This document shows, piece after piece, positions 28,077 to 37,472 of a DNA stretch of 64,000 nucleotides. The DNA is from Vibrio methylphosphonaticus (GTDB taxonomy: Bacteria > Pseudomonadota > Gammaproteobacteria > Enterobacterales > Vibrionaceae). The stretch is from the NCBI RefSeq assembly GCF_023634655.1, contig NZ_JAMKMS010000001.1:62001-126000 (forward strand), in the 5' to 3' direction. A model generated the notes under the pieces. That model was not told the origin of the DNA. It worked only from the letters and a program-made list of their open reading frames with translations, and searched no databases. The stretch's first letter is position 1; each line of letters starts with the position of its first letter. The position numbers and the translations under genes are program-made.

Positions 28077-28078
28077 TA

Positions 28079-28627
28079 CTATTTCACCTCTTTAATAACG
28101 CGACCTTGCGTTGGTCCGTAATAAAAGTCGTCACAGTAGTAACCCCAGCAAGAATGAAAAGAACTCGCCTGACGATCGATAATTAGGCGCTCTTCCACTC
28201 GCCACAAATACTGGCCATACGCTGTGATGACGGGGAAGTCTGCTTCAAATTCGCCCACTTTTCCCCGCTCGTCACCCGCTTTATTTCCGCCAACGGTGAT
28301 AAGTCGACCTCTCGAATACGTCACCGGGTCAATAAAGCCGTCCACATACGCGATAAAGCGACCATTCGGTTCTTGGTCGAGATCTGGCTTGCCATATTTA
28401 TCGATGGGAAGATTAACAATTTCAATTCGAGTCTGAGTGGCAAGATTAGTGACGGTATCAATGACCCCACCGAGGCGCACTTCACTGCCTTCTTTCGCAT
28501 CCACAACAGGTTGATATTGCGCAATGACATTCTCGTTCGCTGTGACCAGTGAGTCTGGTAAGCTACCACAAGCGGAGAGCATGAAAGACAAGCCCAATGC
28601 ACCCAACCATTTCAAATATTTATTCAT
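28079..28627 (-). CDS. slp: Slp-family outer membrane lipoprotein
   Basis: 182 aa from the ATG at 28627, preceded by GGAAC; the frame extends five codons further but without a Shine-Dalgarno. Lipoprotein signal MNKYLKWLGALGLSFMLSAC, lipobox LSAC. The mature part shows the Slp/YeaY pattern: VRLGGVIDTVTNL, RGRLITVGG, FEADFPVITAYGQYLWRV. E. coli Slp is an outer-membrane lipoprotein induced in stationary phase and starvation. Sits between an unknown gene and the hydrolase, same strand. Confidence 0.88.
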   Translation of the reverse strand: MNKYLKWLGALGLSFMLSACGSLPDSLVTANENVIAQYQPVVDAKEGSEVRLGGVIDTVTNLATQTRIEIVNLPIDKYGKPDLDQEPNGRFIAYVDGFIDPVTYSRGRLITVGGNKAGDERGKVGEFEADFPVITAYGQYLWRVEERLIIDRQASSFHSCWGYYCDDFYYGPTQGRVIKEVK

Positions 28628-28657
28628 TCTTGTTCCACACATTAATCGTTCTCATTA

Positions 28658-28975
28658 TCACACGTACATATCGACACCAAACAGCTGTTCAAGTTCCTCA
28701 CGTTTAGCACGGTTCATCACATTCATATACGCTTCTAGCGCTTGTTTGGACTTTCCTTCCGGCAAATCATAGTGAACATGAGTACGCTGCACGTCCGCAT
28801 CAGAAACTGTTTTCACAGAATGTGCCACTGCCTGAGCAACTTTTGTGACCTGTGTAGATTGACCTACCTGAGAGGCGGCTTGGGACGTGGTGGCATTCGA
28901 TACCGATTGCTTACGCTTTGCTTTATTCGTCCGCTGCTGAGAATGGACGGTAGGTAAACCTTGAATCGAAACCAT
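28658..28975 (-). CDS. Hypothetical protein, 105 aa
   Basis: Start ATG at 28975 with AGGTGAGG upstream (a GTG nine bases earlier is less likely). The N-terminal two thirds are Ser/Thr/Gln/Ala-rich and probably disordered (SNATTSQAASQVGQSTQVT); the C-terminal 40 residues look helical and charged (GKSKQALEAYMNVMNRAKREELEQLFGVD). No signal peptide or membrane segment. It is followed after 30 bp by slp and seems to start a three-gene unit with the hydrolase. I do not recognise a characterised family. Confidence 0.6.
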   Translation of the reverse strand: MVSIQGLPTVHSQQRTNKAKRKQSVSNATTSQAASQVGQSTQVTKVAQAVAHSVKTVSDADVQRTHVHYDLPEGKSKQALEAYMNVMNRAKREELEQLFGVDMYV

Positions 28976-29104
28976 ATGCCTCACCTAGTGCGTGGTTATG
29001 TTAAATGCTTGACTGGAATAACCGTTACGTGTCGTGTACTTGTTGTTATGCGATCTCATATAAGCACAGTTCTGCAGTGATAAAGGGGCGATGAACCCAC
29101 CCCT

Positions 29105-29134
29105 TCTATTTATCTACTTTCTATTTATGTACTT
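29105..29134. repeat. Two 15-bp tandem repeats 3' of tsaB
   Basis: TCTATTTATCTACTT and TCTATTTATGTACTT, then a decayed copy. In the 219-bp gap between the 105-aa gene and tsaB; nothing else is clear there. Confidence 0.6.
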
Positions 29135-29194
29135 ATCTACTTACAGACCGAGTCAAACATTCTTAGAATATCGAGCTAAGGGTACCGAGGTTAC

Positions 29195-29896
29195 TTATTC
29201 TCTTCCCGGCAATTTTTTCCAAGTCACGTTATCTCGCAGATAAACAGGACTCGCCTCTTCCGCCGCAACGACATTGCCTTTTGCTAGCTCATATTGCGCT
29301 AAGAAAGCAATGTCTTCCGCTTCTGGATAGAGTACCCCTGATGGTTGAGTGTCAATCGCAAGCGCTGACAGGGAGTCGGTATACGCCTCCCAACCAGTCC
29401 CAGCGGTTGCCCATGTCTTGCCATCTTGAGGTGTATTCGCCACTACTGTGTCCGGTGCAACCACTTGTTCGGCTTCAACCTCCGTCCAGTCGCCGTTTTC
29501 AAGGCGTTCAAAACGCCCCCAATAGACTTCACTCATGCGAGCATCAATCGCCGTTGCGACATTAGTGGTTTCATTCTTACGATACGCACCTTGCGCCATG
29601 GCTTTTAAGGTTGAAATACCAATCATCGGTAAATCGGCACCAAAACCGAGTCCTTGAGCTACACCAATACAGATGCGTACGCCAGTAAAACTACCTGGAC
29701 CTCGTGCAAACGCTAATGCATCAAGATCTTGTAACGTCAGTCCTGCCTCATTGAGCAGTTCATCGACCATAGGTAAGACTTTTTTCGTATGGTCACGTGG
29801 CGCAAGTTCACTACGAGCGTAGGTTTTATCCCCCACTAAAAGTGCGACAGAGCAGTTTTCAGTGGCAGTATCAATTGCTAGAATTTTGTTAGTCAT
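29195..29896 (-). CDS. tsaB: tRNA threonylcarbamoyladenosine biosynthesis protein TsaB
   Basis: 233 aa. Scaffold partner of TsaD and TsaE in forming t6A37 on ANN-decoding tRNAs. ASKHA-fold N-terminus [16 protein letters not shown] and [26 protein letters not shown] (residues about 59-84) are diagnostic; the C-terminal [12 protein letters not shown] is typical. Its ATG directly abuts the yoaA stop (TAG-ATG), so the two are coupled. The TcdA encoded at 5514 acts downstream on the same modified base. Confidence 0.95.
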   Translation of the reverse strand: MTNKILAIDTATENCSVALLVGDKTYARSELAPRDHTKKVLPMVDELLNEAGLTLQDLDALAFARGPGSFTGVRICIGVAQGLGFGADLPMIGISTLKAMAQGAYRKNETTNVATAIDARMSEVYWGRFERLENGDWTEVEAEQVVAPDTVVANTPQDGKTWATAGTGWEAYTDSLSALAIDTQPSGVLYPEAEDIAFLAQYELAKGNVVAAEEASPVYLRDNVTWKKLPGRE

Positions 29897-31855
29897 CTAT
29901 TTCTCAATGCGTTCTTTTTTTGATGCACTTTGCTGGGATTGTAGCAAAAATGTCTCTATTTTTCCGAGATCTCGAGTTCGCGGAATAGGCGGTAAGCTGG
30001 CTAAAAAAGTAGCGCCATAGTCACGCGTCACCAAACGGTTATCGCAAATAATCAGAGCACCACAATCTTTTTGATCGCGAATCAATCGACCAACACCTTG
30101 CTTCAACGTAATAACCGCATCCGGTAATTGCACATGATTGAAAGGGTCTCCCCCTTGCAACTTACAGTCTTCAATCCGCGCTTTAAGCAGTGGATCGTCA
30201 GGTGCGGTAAACGGTAATTTGTCGATAATAACACAGCTAAGCGCGTCACCTCTAACATCTATTCCTTCCCAAAACGCCCCTGTCGCCACAAGCAAAGCGT
30301 TCCCCAACTCCATAAACTCAGCCAAAGTTTTTTGCTTGCTGGTTTCTCCTTGAAGCAAAACGGGCAAGGTAAGCGTTTCACGAAAGCGCTCGCCTAATTC
30401 CTTCATCATGCTGTGCGACGTACACAGAAAAAAACATCGACCTTGGTTTTTCTCTATGACGGGTGCCAACATCTCAACCAGCTTCTCTGCGAGCCCTTTA
30501 CTGTTCGGTTCAGGCAAATATCGGGGCACACACAACCTTGCCTGTGTTGAATAATCAAAAGGACTAGGCAGTGAAAATTGCTGTGTGGGTGTTAGGCCTA
30601 AGCGTGAAGTAAAATGTTGAAAATCTTCAGACACCGCAAGCGTTGCTGAAGTGAAAATCCACGCCCCACCTTTCGCTTCAATCTGCTCATGAAATTTATC
30701 CGCCACACTAAGCGGGGTGATGTGCAAGCTAAACTGCCTTGGCGTTGTGTCATACCAATAGGAGTAACCGGTAATAGACACATCACACACTCGTTCAATG
30801 CGTCCTTTTATTAAATTGGCGCGCTCAAAAGCGGTATCCAATAACTGGCTGCGCCCTAATGCCAATTTCAGCACATCAATGCACAACACCACAGAATCGC
30901 GAAGCCTTTCAACCTCTCGCAAAATAGACGGCGACTTAATCGCATCACGCCAGTTTCCTCGAAACCCCGTGTCCCCAAGTACAATGCGTAAATCCATCGC
31001 CGCTTGAGACAGCCTATCCCCTGCTTTTTGTAACTGCTTCATATCACGCGCTTCAGTGCGGTAACCAATCTCGATGTCTTTCGCAAGTTCCTGAATTTGG
31101 CGGCTCGATAAAGACTGGCCAAAGTACTGGCTAGCGATGTCCGGAATTTGGTGCGCTTCATCAAAGACAAACACTTCCGCCTCTGGAATCAATTCTCCGA
31201 ACCCCGTTTCTTTAATAGCAAGATCAGCAAGAAAAAGGTGATGATTTACCACGACAATGTCGGAGTCTAAGGCGCGTTTTCTTGCTTTGAGAACAAAACA
31301 GTCTTGATAGCTGGGGCAGTCTTTGCCTAAACAATTATCGTTCGTTGACGTGATAGTGGGAATCACAGGGCTGTCTTCGGCAATGGCATCGCATTCACCT
31401 AGATCACCTGATTTGGTTTCCGATGCCCAGCCACGCACTTTGACTAATTGCGATAGCAATTCGGTGTTGGTCTCTGTGGTATGACTCTCCACCATTTGGC
31501 GGCTCAAGCGGTCGAGACACAAATAATTAGATCGCCCTTTAAGCAATGATACTTTGCCGTGAAACCCAAGCGCATCCACCATCAATGGTAGGTCACGATG
31601 AAACAGTTGCTCTTGCAGGTTTTTAGACCCGGTACTGATGATGGTTTTTTTTCCACTCAGCAGAGCCGGAACAAGATAGGCAAAGGTTTTGCCGGTACCC
31701 GTGCCCGCTTCGACAACCAACTGCGCTTCTTGCTCAATTGCGTTTTCTACCGCATTCGCCATATCCAGTTGCGGCTGACGAGGTTGAAAACCTGGGATAA
31801 CTTGTCCTAACGCTCCGCCCGACGCGAAAGCCTTATTGATTGCTTTAGATACCAT
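29897..31855 (-). CDS. yoaA: ATP-dependent DNA helicase YoaA (DinG/XPD family)
   Basis: 652 aa. SF2 5'-3' iron-sulfur helicase linked to repair of stalled replication forks; partner of DNA polymerase III chi in E. coli. Walker A EAGTGTGKT at 49-57; DEAH box 232-235 (FVFDEAHQI); an Fe-S cluster domain with four cysteines at 113, 175, 180 and 186 (NCLGKDCPSYQDC); QGVGRLIRDQKDCG is motif VI. The start ATG at 31855 follows a long upstream gap. Operon with tsaB, as in other gammaproteobacteria. Confidence 0.93.
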   Translation of the reverse strand: MVSKAINKAFASGGALGQVIPGFQPRQPQLDMANAVENAIEQEAQLVVEAGTGTGKTFAYLVPALLSGKKTIISTGSKNLQEQLFHRDLPLMVDALGFHGKVSLLKGRSNYLCLDRLSRQMVESHTTETNTELLSQLVKVRGWASETKSGDLGECDAIAEDSPVIPTITSTNDNCLGKDCPSYQDCFVLKARKRALDSDIVVVNHHLFLADLAIKETGFGELIPEAEVFVFDEAHQIPDIASQYFGQSLSSRQIQELAKDIEIGYRTEARDMKQLQKAGDRLSQAAMDLRIVLGDTGFRGNWRDAIKSPSILREVERLRDSVVLCIDVLKLALGRSQLLDTAFERANLIKGRIERVCDVSITGYSYWYDTTPRQFSLHITPLSVADKFHEQIEAKGGAWIFTSATLAVSEDFQHFTSRLGLTPTQQFSLPSPFDYSTQARLCVPRYLPEPNSKGLAEKLVEMLAPVIEKNQGRCFFLCTSHSMMKELGERFRETLTLPVLLQGETSKQKTLAEFMELGNALLVATGAFWEGIDVRGDALSCVIIDKLPFTAPDDPLLKARIEDCKLQGGDPFNHVQLPDAVITLKQGVGRLIRDQKDCGALIICDNRLVTRDYGATFLASLPPIPRTRDLGKIETFLLQSQQSASKKERIEK

Positions 31856-32242
31856 GACACCGAGTCAATTAGATACGAATCGCTCTAGTATACCTGAACA
31901 AAGTGTCATGCTTGTAATGTCTCGCAATATGTTGGATTTAAACCCGATAACGCTAGCGATTAATGGCGGTTACGATGGCACGATGATTGAGTGAGGATTG
32001 AGTTAGGTGAGAGGGTCACCCTAACGATGATTTATAAGATACCTTTCGATTTTGTTGAAACCTTAGTCAGAATAGATTAAAACTGGGTGATAGATGGCAT
32101 GTTACGCCAATAAACGCACCAAATTACAACCCTCTTGATCGTAAATGACGAGTCACTTCAATCGATTATTTTTCAACGTTATTGACATCGATACTACTTC
32201 AATTGGTACAGAATTTTTACTATTTCACGGAAGCCGTAAATC
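31856..32242. other. Intergenic gap between yoaA and purU (387 bp, divergent)
   Basis: Must hold the promoters of yoaA (-) and purU (+). The best candidate for purU is TTGACA at 32182-32187 with a weak -10 near 32207-32212 at 19-bp spacing. An AACGTT core at 32175-32180 recalls a PurR half-operator but matches poorly outside the core. No ORF or stable hairpin is evident. Confidence 0.4.
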
Positions 32243-33076
32243 ATGGAAAAGAAAACCCTGTTAACGCATTGTAGTGATGCGCCGGGACTCATCTCAAAAA
32301 TTACCAACATCTGCTACAAACACCAATTAAATATCATTCATAACAATGAGTTTGTAGACAATACCAGTGGGCATTTTTTTATGCGTACCGAACTGGAAGG
32401 CTATTTTAATAATCAAACCTTGCTGGCTGATTTAGACCAAGCTTTGCCTGCGGGCACTAAGCGTTCATTAGTCGATTCGTCTCGTAAGAAAGTCGTTATT
32501 TTAGTCACCAAAGAAGCGCACTGCCTCGGTGATATTTTAATGAAGAATTTTGATGGTAGCTTGAATGTCGACATTGCCGCTGTGGTTGGAAATTACGACA
32601 CCCTTCAAGGCCTCACAGAAAAATTCGATATCCCTTATCACTGCGTGTCTCATGATGGGTTAAGCCGTGAAGAACACGAAGCAAAAATGCTCACTGTGAT
32701 TGACCAATATGATGCGGACTACCTAGTGCTCGCCAAATACATGCGAGTACTGACTCCCGCTTTTGTGGAACAATACCATCACAAAATCATTAATATCCAC
32801 CACAGTTTCCTTCCGGCTTTCATTGGTGCAAAACCTTATCAGCAAGCCTATGACCGCGGTGTAAAGATCATCGGTGCGACCGCGCACTTTGTTACCAATG
32901 ATCTTGATGAAGGCCCGATCATTAAACAAGACGTCATCCCAGTGGATCATAACTTCAGCGCCGCAGATATGGCTCAGGCCGGCCGGGACGTTGAAAAAAA
33001 CGTGCTATCCAAAGCGCTCAATAAAGTCATCAATGACCATGTGTTTGTGTATGGCAACAAAACCGTGATTCTCTAA
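32243..33076 (+). CDS. purU: Formyltetrahydrofolate deformylase
   Basis: 277 aa, standard length. Hydrolyses 10-formyl-THF to formate and THF, balancing one-carbon pools and supplying formate to PurT. N-terminal ACT domain (about 5-80; THCSDAPGLISKITN), then a formyltransferase-type catalytic domain with NIHHSFLP (N184, H186) and the catalytic Asp222 in TNDLDEGPII. ATG preceded by CGGAAG. Single gene followed by a terminator. Confidence 0.95.
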   Translation: MEKKTLLTHCSDAPGLISKITNICYKHQLNIIHNNEFVDNTSGHFFMRTELEGYFNNQTLLADLDQALPAGTKRSLVDSSRKKVVILVTKEAHCLGDILMKNFDGSLNVDIAAVVGNYDTLQGLTEKFDIPYHCVSHDGLSREEHEAKMLTVIDQYDADYLVLAKYMRVLTPAFVEQYHHKIINIHHSFLPAFIGAKPYQQAYDRGVKIIGATAHFVTNDLDEGPIIKQDVIPVDHNFSAADMAQAGRDVEKNVLSKALNKVINDHVFVYGNKTVIL

Positions 33077-33082
33077 ACCGCT

Positions 33083-33136
33083 AAGGAGCCAATGAGACTC
33101 GCCGCTCAAGGCTATGTCATTCTGGCTCCTTTGTTC
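33083..33136 (+). terminator. Probable terminator of purU
   Basis: AAGGAGCCA / TGGCTCCTT arms with a long inner loop that can extend the stem with ATGA/TCAT; a short T-rich tail follows. Weaker than others because of the loop length. Confidence 0.5.
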
Positions 33137-33236
33137 TATTACCTTAGTAAGTTTTTCTCTATTACCTTGTTACGTTATTCTCTTCCCGCGTTATTTTATT
33201 CTGTTACCTAGTCAGTGTATTTAGAACCGTTACTTT

Positions 33237-33274
33237 CTTGCGTAAAGACGTACTGCTTGCGTAAAAACGTACTG
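33237..33274. repeat. 19-bp direct repeat, two copies
   Basis: CTTGCGTAAARACGTACTG twice with one mismatch, ending 23 bp before the stop of the metallopeptidase gene. Confidence 0.8.
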
Positions 33275-33297
33275 TCTGGCACAAAGCACCTATCTCT

Positions 33298-34092
33298 TTA
33301 TTTGGAATAGCGATCACCTTGATCGTAATTGACCTGATAGCCTAGATCGTCCAACAGCCCCATCGTAACGGGTCCAATTTTGTTGCCATTGGCCATGAGT
33401 TCTTGCGTCATAGCGGGTACCGGACGACCGTTCTTATCGTAGCGTTTTTTATCGCCCCCCCAGTGCGGATCATACAAGTGTCCCCCATCATCGCTCATGG
33501 GTAGAACGCGATAATCGACATCAAACGTTTGATTGTACATCTTGACGGCTTGACTGCCCTTAACCTCAAAGACATTCCCTAACTGCCCATCAGACCGGGT
33601 GTAGTCTTCACTATACGCGCCAACCCCAAATACATGTCCCATCTCATGCAATAAATTGGCCTCAAATTCAACGGCGTCAAAATGCGTAGCGTAAGTATGA
33701 CTGCCGATAAAAATAGACCCTTTAACGGGGATTAGACGCCAATCCACATCGATTTCTTCTTCAGGTCCAGCCATACCATTAGCATCTGCTAACGGAATCA
33801 CATACACGTCAATATCAATTCGATGCTTGTCGATGCCATCCACCGCACTGAGTACCTCTAACCAACGTAACCCTGCGCGTTGATAAGCCTCCATATACCG
33901 CGTTGACCACTTTTCACGTTTACGGTTAGGGAGCTCTATTTTGTTGCAGAACTGAAAAGAAAGCGTGAGGTGATCATTGGAGACCGTTTTATGGGCTGCA
34001 GGATTACAGTTGGGGTTATCGATATCGAAGGACGTTGCCACCGCAGGAAACGTTACGCAACCCAATACTATCGCAGTAATAAACTTCATCAT
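33298..34092 (-). CDS. Predicted secreted zinc metallopeptidase, leishmanolysin (M8)-like
   Basis: 264 aa. Signal peptide MMKFITAIVLGCVTFPAVA. The zinc motif HEMGHVFGVG is at 149-158 with Glu150 as general base. Position 11 of the usual metzincin HExxHxxGxxH is not His; instead a later HW (210-211) followed by ELMANG (231-236) and MGLLDDLGYQVNY repeats the order found in the leishmanolysin family, where the third zinc His lies far downstream next to Trp and is followed by ELMTG...LEDLGY. Five cysteines or fewer, so few disulfides. Alone between purU and yecM, minus strand. Substrate unknown; the assignment rests on motif order, not a search. Confidence 0.65.
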   Translation of the reverse strand: MMKFITAIVLGCVTFPAVATSFDIDNPNCNPAAHKTVSNDHLTLSFQFCNKIELPNRKREKWSTRYMEAYQRAGLRWLEVLSAVDGIDKHRIDIDVYVIPLADANGMAGPEEEIDVDWRLIPVKGSIFIGSHTYATHFDAVEFEANLLHEMGHVFGVGAYSEDYTRSDGQLGNVFEVKGSQAVKMYNQTFDVDYRVLPMSDDGGHLYDPHWGGDKKRYDKNGRPVPAMTQELMANGNKIGPVTMGLLDDLGYQVNYDQGDRYSK

Positions 34093-34199
34093 TCACCTGT
34101 TGGTTTTGATACATGGTGTTATTGGTAAGTTTAGTCGTTTTCTTTCATACGATACGTATTGGTTTGTCCGTTTTTTGTTCTTCTTTGCTGTGTTTAGCG

Positions 34200-34229
34200 A
34201 CAACGTAAACCGCTAGTGGCTTACGTTGT
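34200..34229. other. Hairpin between the yecM-type gene and the metallopeptidase gene
   Basis: ACAACGTAA-A-CC / GG-C-TTACGTTGT stem with a 6-nt loop, 20 bp after the yecM stop. No T-run on the minus strand, so termination is uncertain. Confidence 0.4.
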
Positions 34230-34248
34230 ATCAATAGCCTACGAGGTA

Positions 34249-34842
34249 TTATTGCTCAGAAGCGACTATGTTTTTTAAACTATGAGGGTGTAATTTAATA
34301 CACACACCGTCATATTTAAACGCAACCGTTGGGTTGGCAAGTCGCTCACCTTCTCCGTGAGGACTCGAGAGTTTCATCTCAATGCCATTCTCTTCTAAGT
34401 TAGCTAATTTAGAAGATAGATCAGGAAACTGCAGGCAAAGATCAGCAAGGAAATCCTCTGCCGTGAGCGCTTGTGATGGCACGACAAACTCGACGTGTTC
34501 CCAGTGCTCGATGGGGTGAGACTTATTTGGGGCGGGGTATGGCAACTCTAAACACTCTATTTCACCAACCTTGGTCACTATTGGTTGCTCAAACAACATA
34601 ACAATAATCGGTCGACCATTAATCACCGCCTCTGAGATAACCTGACCGTATTCAAGCCATTCTTGATGGGCGGCTTTAGCCACATCAGCACCATTAATTC
34701 TCAAGGCAATATGATCCGCTTGATGACGAGAAAGATCCAATGATAATTGATTGCATAAATTGAGGATTTTATCCATAAATCCATCGATTTCATTCAACAT
34801 CTGAGACGGCATTAAGCCTTTTTGCATCAGGGTTTGTCGCAC
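34249..34842 (-). CDS. yecM: YecM-family protein (VOC-type fold, function unknown)
   Basis: 197 aa. Resembles E. coli YecM: FMDKILNLCNQLSLDLSRHQADHIALRINGAD near 22-53, ELPYPAPNKSHPIEHWEHVEFVVP (about 98-121), and the C-terminal NPTVAFKYDGVCIKLHPHSL. The His and Glu residues lie where the vicinal-oxygen-chelate fold places metal ligands, suggesting metal binding; no activity is established. The start is GTG at 34842 with AGAGTGG upstream. Divergent from argS, a pairing also found in E. coli. Confidence 0.85.
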   Translation of the reverse strand: MRQTLMQKGLMPSQMLNEIDGFMDKILNLCNQLSLDLSRHQADHIALRINGADVAKAAHQEWLEYGQVISEAVINGRPIIVMLFEQPIVTKVGEIECLELPYPAPNKSHPIEHWEHVEFVVPSQALTAEDFLADLCLQFPDLSSKLANLEENGIEMKLSSPHGEGERLANPTVAFKYDGVCIKLHPHSLKNIVASEQ

Positions 34843-35005
34843 GATATGACCACTCTTTTTGTACTTTCGAGGCTAAATACTACCAGTAATCCCTAAGATT
34901 GAGAAAAAATCCAATACTTCCCCCTAGGTGAAGGGCGTTAAAGTTGCTATTATGTGCGCCAAATTACTAGATGAAAACCAATTCCAAGAATTGAAGGAAA
35001 CGCGA

Positions 35006-36739
35006 GTGAATATCCAAGCACTGATCAACGACAAAGTATCTCAGGCTCTTGAAGCCGCAGGCGCACCCGCAGGCAGTCCTGCAGCCGTTCGCCAATCTGC
35101 GAAACCACAGTTTGGTGACTACCAAGCCAATGGCGTCATGGGCGTTGCTAAGAAGTTGGGCAGTAATCCTCGAGAATTCGCTCAAAAAGTCCTAGACGTT
35201 TTAGACCTAGAAGGCATTGCTAGCAAAACTGAAATTGCAGGCCCTGGTTTTATCAACATTTTTCTTAGCGAAGAGTTTCTCGCTAAACAAGCAGAAGCCG
35301 CACTTGCTGACTCTCGATTGGGCGTTGCTTCCCAAGAGCAACAAACTATCGTTGCTGACTACTCAGCTCCAAACGTCGCAAAAGAAATGCACGTCGGCCA
35401 TTTGCGCTCCACCATCATTGGTGACGCTGTTGTACGTACTCTTGAGTTCCTAGGTCACAAAGTAATCCGTGCAAACCACATTGGCGACTGGGGCACACAA
35501 TTTGGCATGCTTATCGCTAACCTTGAGCGTGTGCAAAAAGAATCCGGCGAAGTTTCTATGGAACTGTCTGATCTTGAAGCCTTCTACCGCGAATCTAAAA
35601 AGCTCTACGATGAAGACGAAGAGTTTGCTGCTCGTGCTCGTGGCTACGTTGTTAAACTTCAAGGCGGCGACGAATACTGCGCTCAAATGTGGAAGAAACT
35701 TGTCGACGTCACTATGGTTCAAAACCAGCATAACTACGATCGCCTTAACGTATCACTCACTCGTGATGACGTTATGGGTGAGAGCATGTACAACGACATG
35801 CTGCCTGCAATTGTAAAAGACCTTCAAGCTCAAGGCCTTGCTGTTGAAGATGATGGCGCTCAGGTTGTATTCCTAGAGGAATACAAAAACAAAGACGGTG
35901 AAGCGATGGGTGTCATCATCCAAAAACGCGACGGTGGCTTCCTATACACCACAACCGACATTGCCTGTGCAAAATACCGCTACGAACAATTAAACGCGGA
36001 CCGTGTCCTGTATTTTATCGACTCTCGTCAGCACCAGCATCTTCAGCAAGCATGGACTATCGTTCGCAAAGCGGGCTATGTTCCAGAAAGCACCACTCTT
36101 GAACACCATGCATTTGGCATGATGTTAGGTAAAGACGGTCGCCCGTTCAAAACTCGTGCTGGTGGTACAGTTCGTCTGGCGGACTTGCTTGACGAAGCCA
36201 TTGAGCGTGCTGGTGCATTGATCGAATCTAAAAACCCAGACCTTGAATCAGCTGAAAAGGCGAACATTGCTAATACAGTAGCAATGGCGGCTGTTAAGTA
36301 CGCTGACCTTTCTAAGCACCGTACTACCGACTACGTGTTTGATTGGGACAACATGTTGGCATTTGAAGGCAACACAGCGCCTTACATGCAGTACGCATAC
36401 ACACGTGTAGCGTCAGTATTTGCTAAAGCCGGTGTTTCAATGGATGACCTGCAAGGCCAAGTGATCATTACTGATGAGAAAGAGAAAGCACTCGTTGCTA
36501 AACTTATGCAGTTTGAAGAAGCCGTTCAATTGGTCGCTAAAGAAGGTCAGCCTCACATCATGTGTAGCTACCTATTTGAATTAGCTGGTCAGTTCTCTAG
36601 CTTCTACGAAGCTTGCCCTATCTTGAGCGCGTCTGATGAAGCAACGAAACAGAGCCGTTTGAAACTTGCTGCTCTAACAGCAAGAACGATCAAGCAAGGC
36701 TTAGATCTGCTTGGTATCGAAACATTAGAAAGAATGTAA
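35006..36739 (+). CDS. argS: Arginyl-tRNA synthetase
   Basis: 577 aa, identical in length to E. coli ArgS, from the GTG at 35006 (AAGGA upstream) giving [15 protein letters not shown]. The frame is open back to 34928, but that extension has no counterpart in the family. Class Ia enzyme charging tRNA-Arg. N-terminal Add-1 domain ([17 protein letters not shown]), HIGH-type motif in [16 protein letters not shown] (near residue 125), [17 protein letters not shown], and the DALR anticodon domain ending in LGIETLERM. Own transcription unit with terminator. Confidence 0.95.
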   Translation: MNIQALINDKVSQALEAAGAPAGSPAAVRQSAKPQFGDYQANGVMGVAKKLGSNPREFAQKVLDVLDLEGIASKTEIAGPGFINIFLSEEFLAKQAEAALADSRLGVASQEQQTIVADYSAPNVAKEMHVGHLRSTIIGDAVVRTLEFLGHKVIRANHIGDWGTQFGMLIANLERVQKESGEVSMELSDLEAFYRESKKLYDEDEEFAARARGYVVKLQGGDEYCAQMWKKLVDVTMVQNQHNYDRLNVSLTRDDVMGESMYNDMLPAIVKDLQAQGLAVEDDGAQVVFLEEYKNKDGEAMGVIIQKRDGGFLYTTTDIACAKYRYEQLNADRVLYFIDSRQHQHLQQAWTIVRKAGYVPESTTLEHHAFGMMLGKDGRPFKTRAGGTVRLADLLDEAIERAGALIESKNPDLESAEKANIANTVAMAAVKYADLSKHRTTDYVFDWDNMLAFEGNTAPYMQYAYTRVASVFAKAGVSMDDLQGQVIITDEKEKALVAKLMQFEEAVQLVAKEGQPHIMCSYLFELAGQFSSFYEACPILSASDEATKQSRLKLAALTARTIKQGLDLLGIETLERM

Positions 36740-36757
36740 TGTTCAAGTCTACGTAAA

Positions 36758-36796
36758 ATAAAAAGGCGATTTGCGAAAGCAATTCGCCTTTTTTTG
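36758..36796 (+). terminator. Rho-independent terminator of argS
   Basis: AAAAGGCGA-N-TTGC / GCAA-N-TCGCCTTTT with a 4-nt GAAA loop and seven Ts. Confidence 0.85.
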
Positions 36797-36819
36797 AACT
36801 CAATTTTGGGAGATCTTCT

Positions 36820-37248
36820 ATGTCGTTTTCACTGCACCCTCAATTAGCGCTCGACACCACTTACCTCGGCGATTTTCCTCTTTGTGTCGCATTACTTCAC
36901 AAAGACGATTCTGTGCCATGGGTTATCCTGGTTCCAAAACACGCTAACCTTCGCGAGCTTCACCACTTACCCATGGCGCAACAACATCAATTCCTCGCCG
37001 AGTCTCAATGTGTGAACCTTGCATTAGAGTCACTGTTCACACCCGACAAGCTCAACTTAGGTGCACTCGGTAACATGGTGCCACAGCTACATATCCATCA
37101 CATTGCTCGCTTTAAAAACGACATTGCCTGGCCAGGACCGCTGTGGGGAAACACCAAAGGTGAATACCGTAGCGATGAAAAACAAAGTGAACTCACCAAC
37201 ACCCTGCGTATAGAACTGGCAAAATCGGCTGAATTTCAATACCAATAG
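36820..37248 (+). CDS. HIT-domain protein
   Basis: 142 aa. Histidine-triad hydrolase superfamily: the segment VPQLHIHHIARF holds the HxHxH-type motif near residue 90-96, preceded by LNLGALGN, and VPWVILVPKHANLRELHHL is the usual second strand. Members hydrolyse nucleoside-phosphate derivatives; the substrate here is not predictable. ATG with GGGAG upstream, 24 bp after the argS terminator. Followed by an unusual run of three tandem-repeat arrays. Confidence 0.88.
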   Translation: MSFSLHPQLALDTTYLGDFPLCVALLHKDDSVPWVILVPKHANLRELHHLPMAQQHQFLAESQCVNLALESLFTPDKLNLGALGNMVPQLHIHHIARFKNDIAWPGPLWGNTKGEYRSDEKQSELTNTLRIELAKSAEFQYQ

Positions 37249-37258
37249 AGCTGGTTCA

Positions 37259-37336
37259 CTTATCGGCTTATGGCTTATGGTTTATGGCTTATCGCTTATC
37301 GCTTATGGCTTATGGCTTATGGCTTATGGCTTATCG
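37259..37336. repeat. Heptamer array CTTATGG/CTTATCG, eleven units
   Basis: Eleven 7-bp units in a nearly unbroken run, one inserted G after the first. Units vary at one position (GG/CG) plus a single TTTATGG. Starts 10 bp after the HIT gene. Confidence 0.9.
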
Positions 37337-37358
37337 TTCGCTTGGTAGGTAACCAAGT

Positions 37359-37398
37359 ACATAAGTACATAAGTACATAAGTACATAAGTACATAAGT
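37359..37398. repeat. Octamer array ACATAAGT, five perfect units
   Basis: Five identical 8-bp units, 22 bp after the heptamer array and directly abutting the next one. Confidence 0.92.
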
Positions 37399-37434
37399 AA
37401 ATAGGTAAATAGCTAAATAGCTAAATAGCTAAAT
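37399..37434. repeat. Octamer array AAATAGCT, four and a half units
   Basis: AAATAGGT then three AAATAGCT and a partial unit. Continues the preceding array in the same 8-bp register, as if one array had been converted into the other. Confidence 0.9.
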
Positions 37435-37445
37435 TCTGTAACCAC

Positions 37446-37472
37446 AAAAAAAGGCCCCTAGGGGCCTTTTTT
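37446..37472. terminator. Bidirectional terminator 3' of feoC
   Basis: A perfect palindrome AAAGGCCCCTAGGGGCCTTT between A- and T-runs; the feoC stop begins at its right edge. Confidence 0.88.

Noticed and set aside
32168..32190. PurR box upstream of purU
   Set aside because: Only the central AACGTT fits; the outer positions do not.
34928..35005. 26-residue N-terminal extension of ArgS
   Set aside because: Not found in the family; the start at 35006 gives exactly 577 aa with AAGGA upstream.
37259..37434. CRISPR array
   Set aside because: Units are 7-8 bp and contiguous, without spacers.
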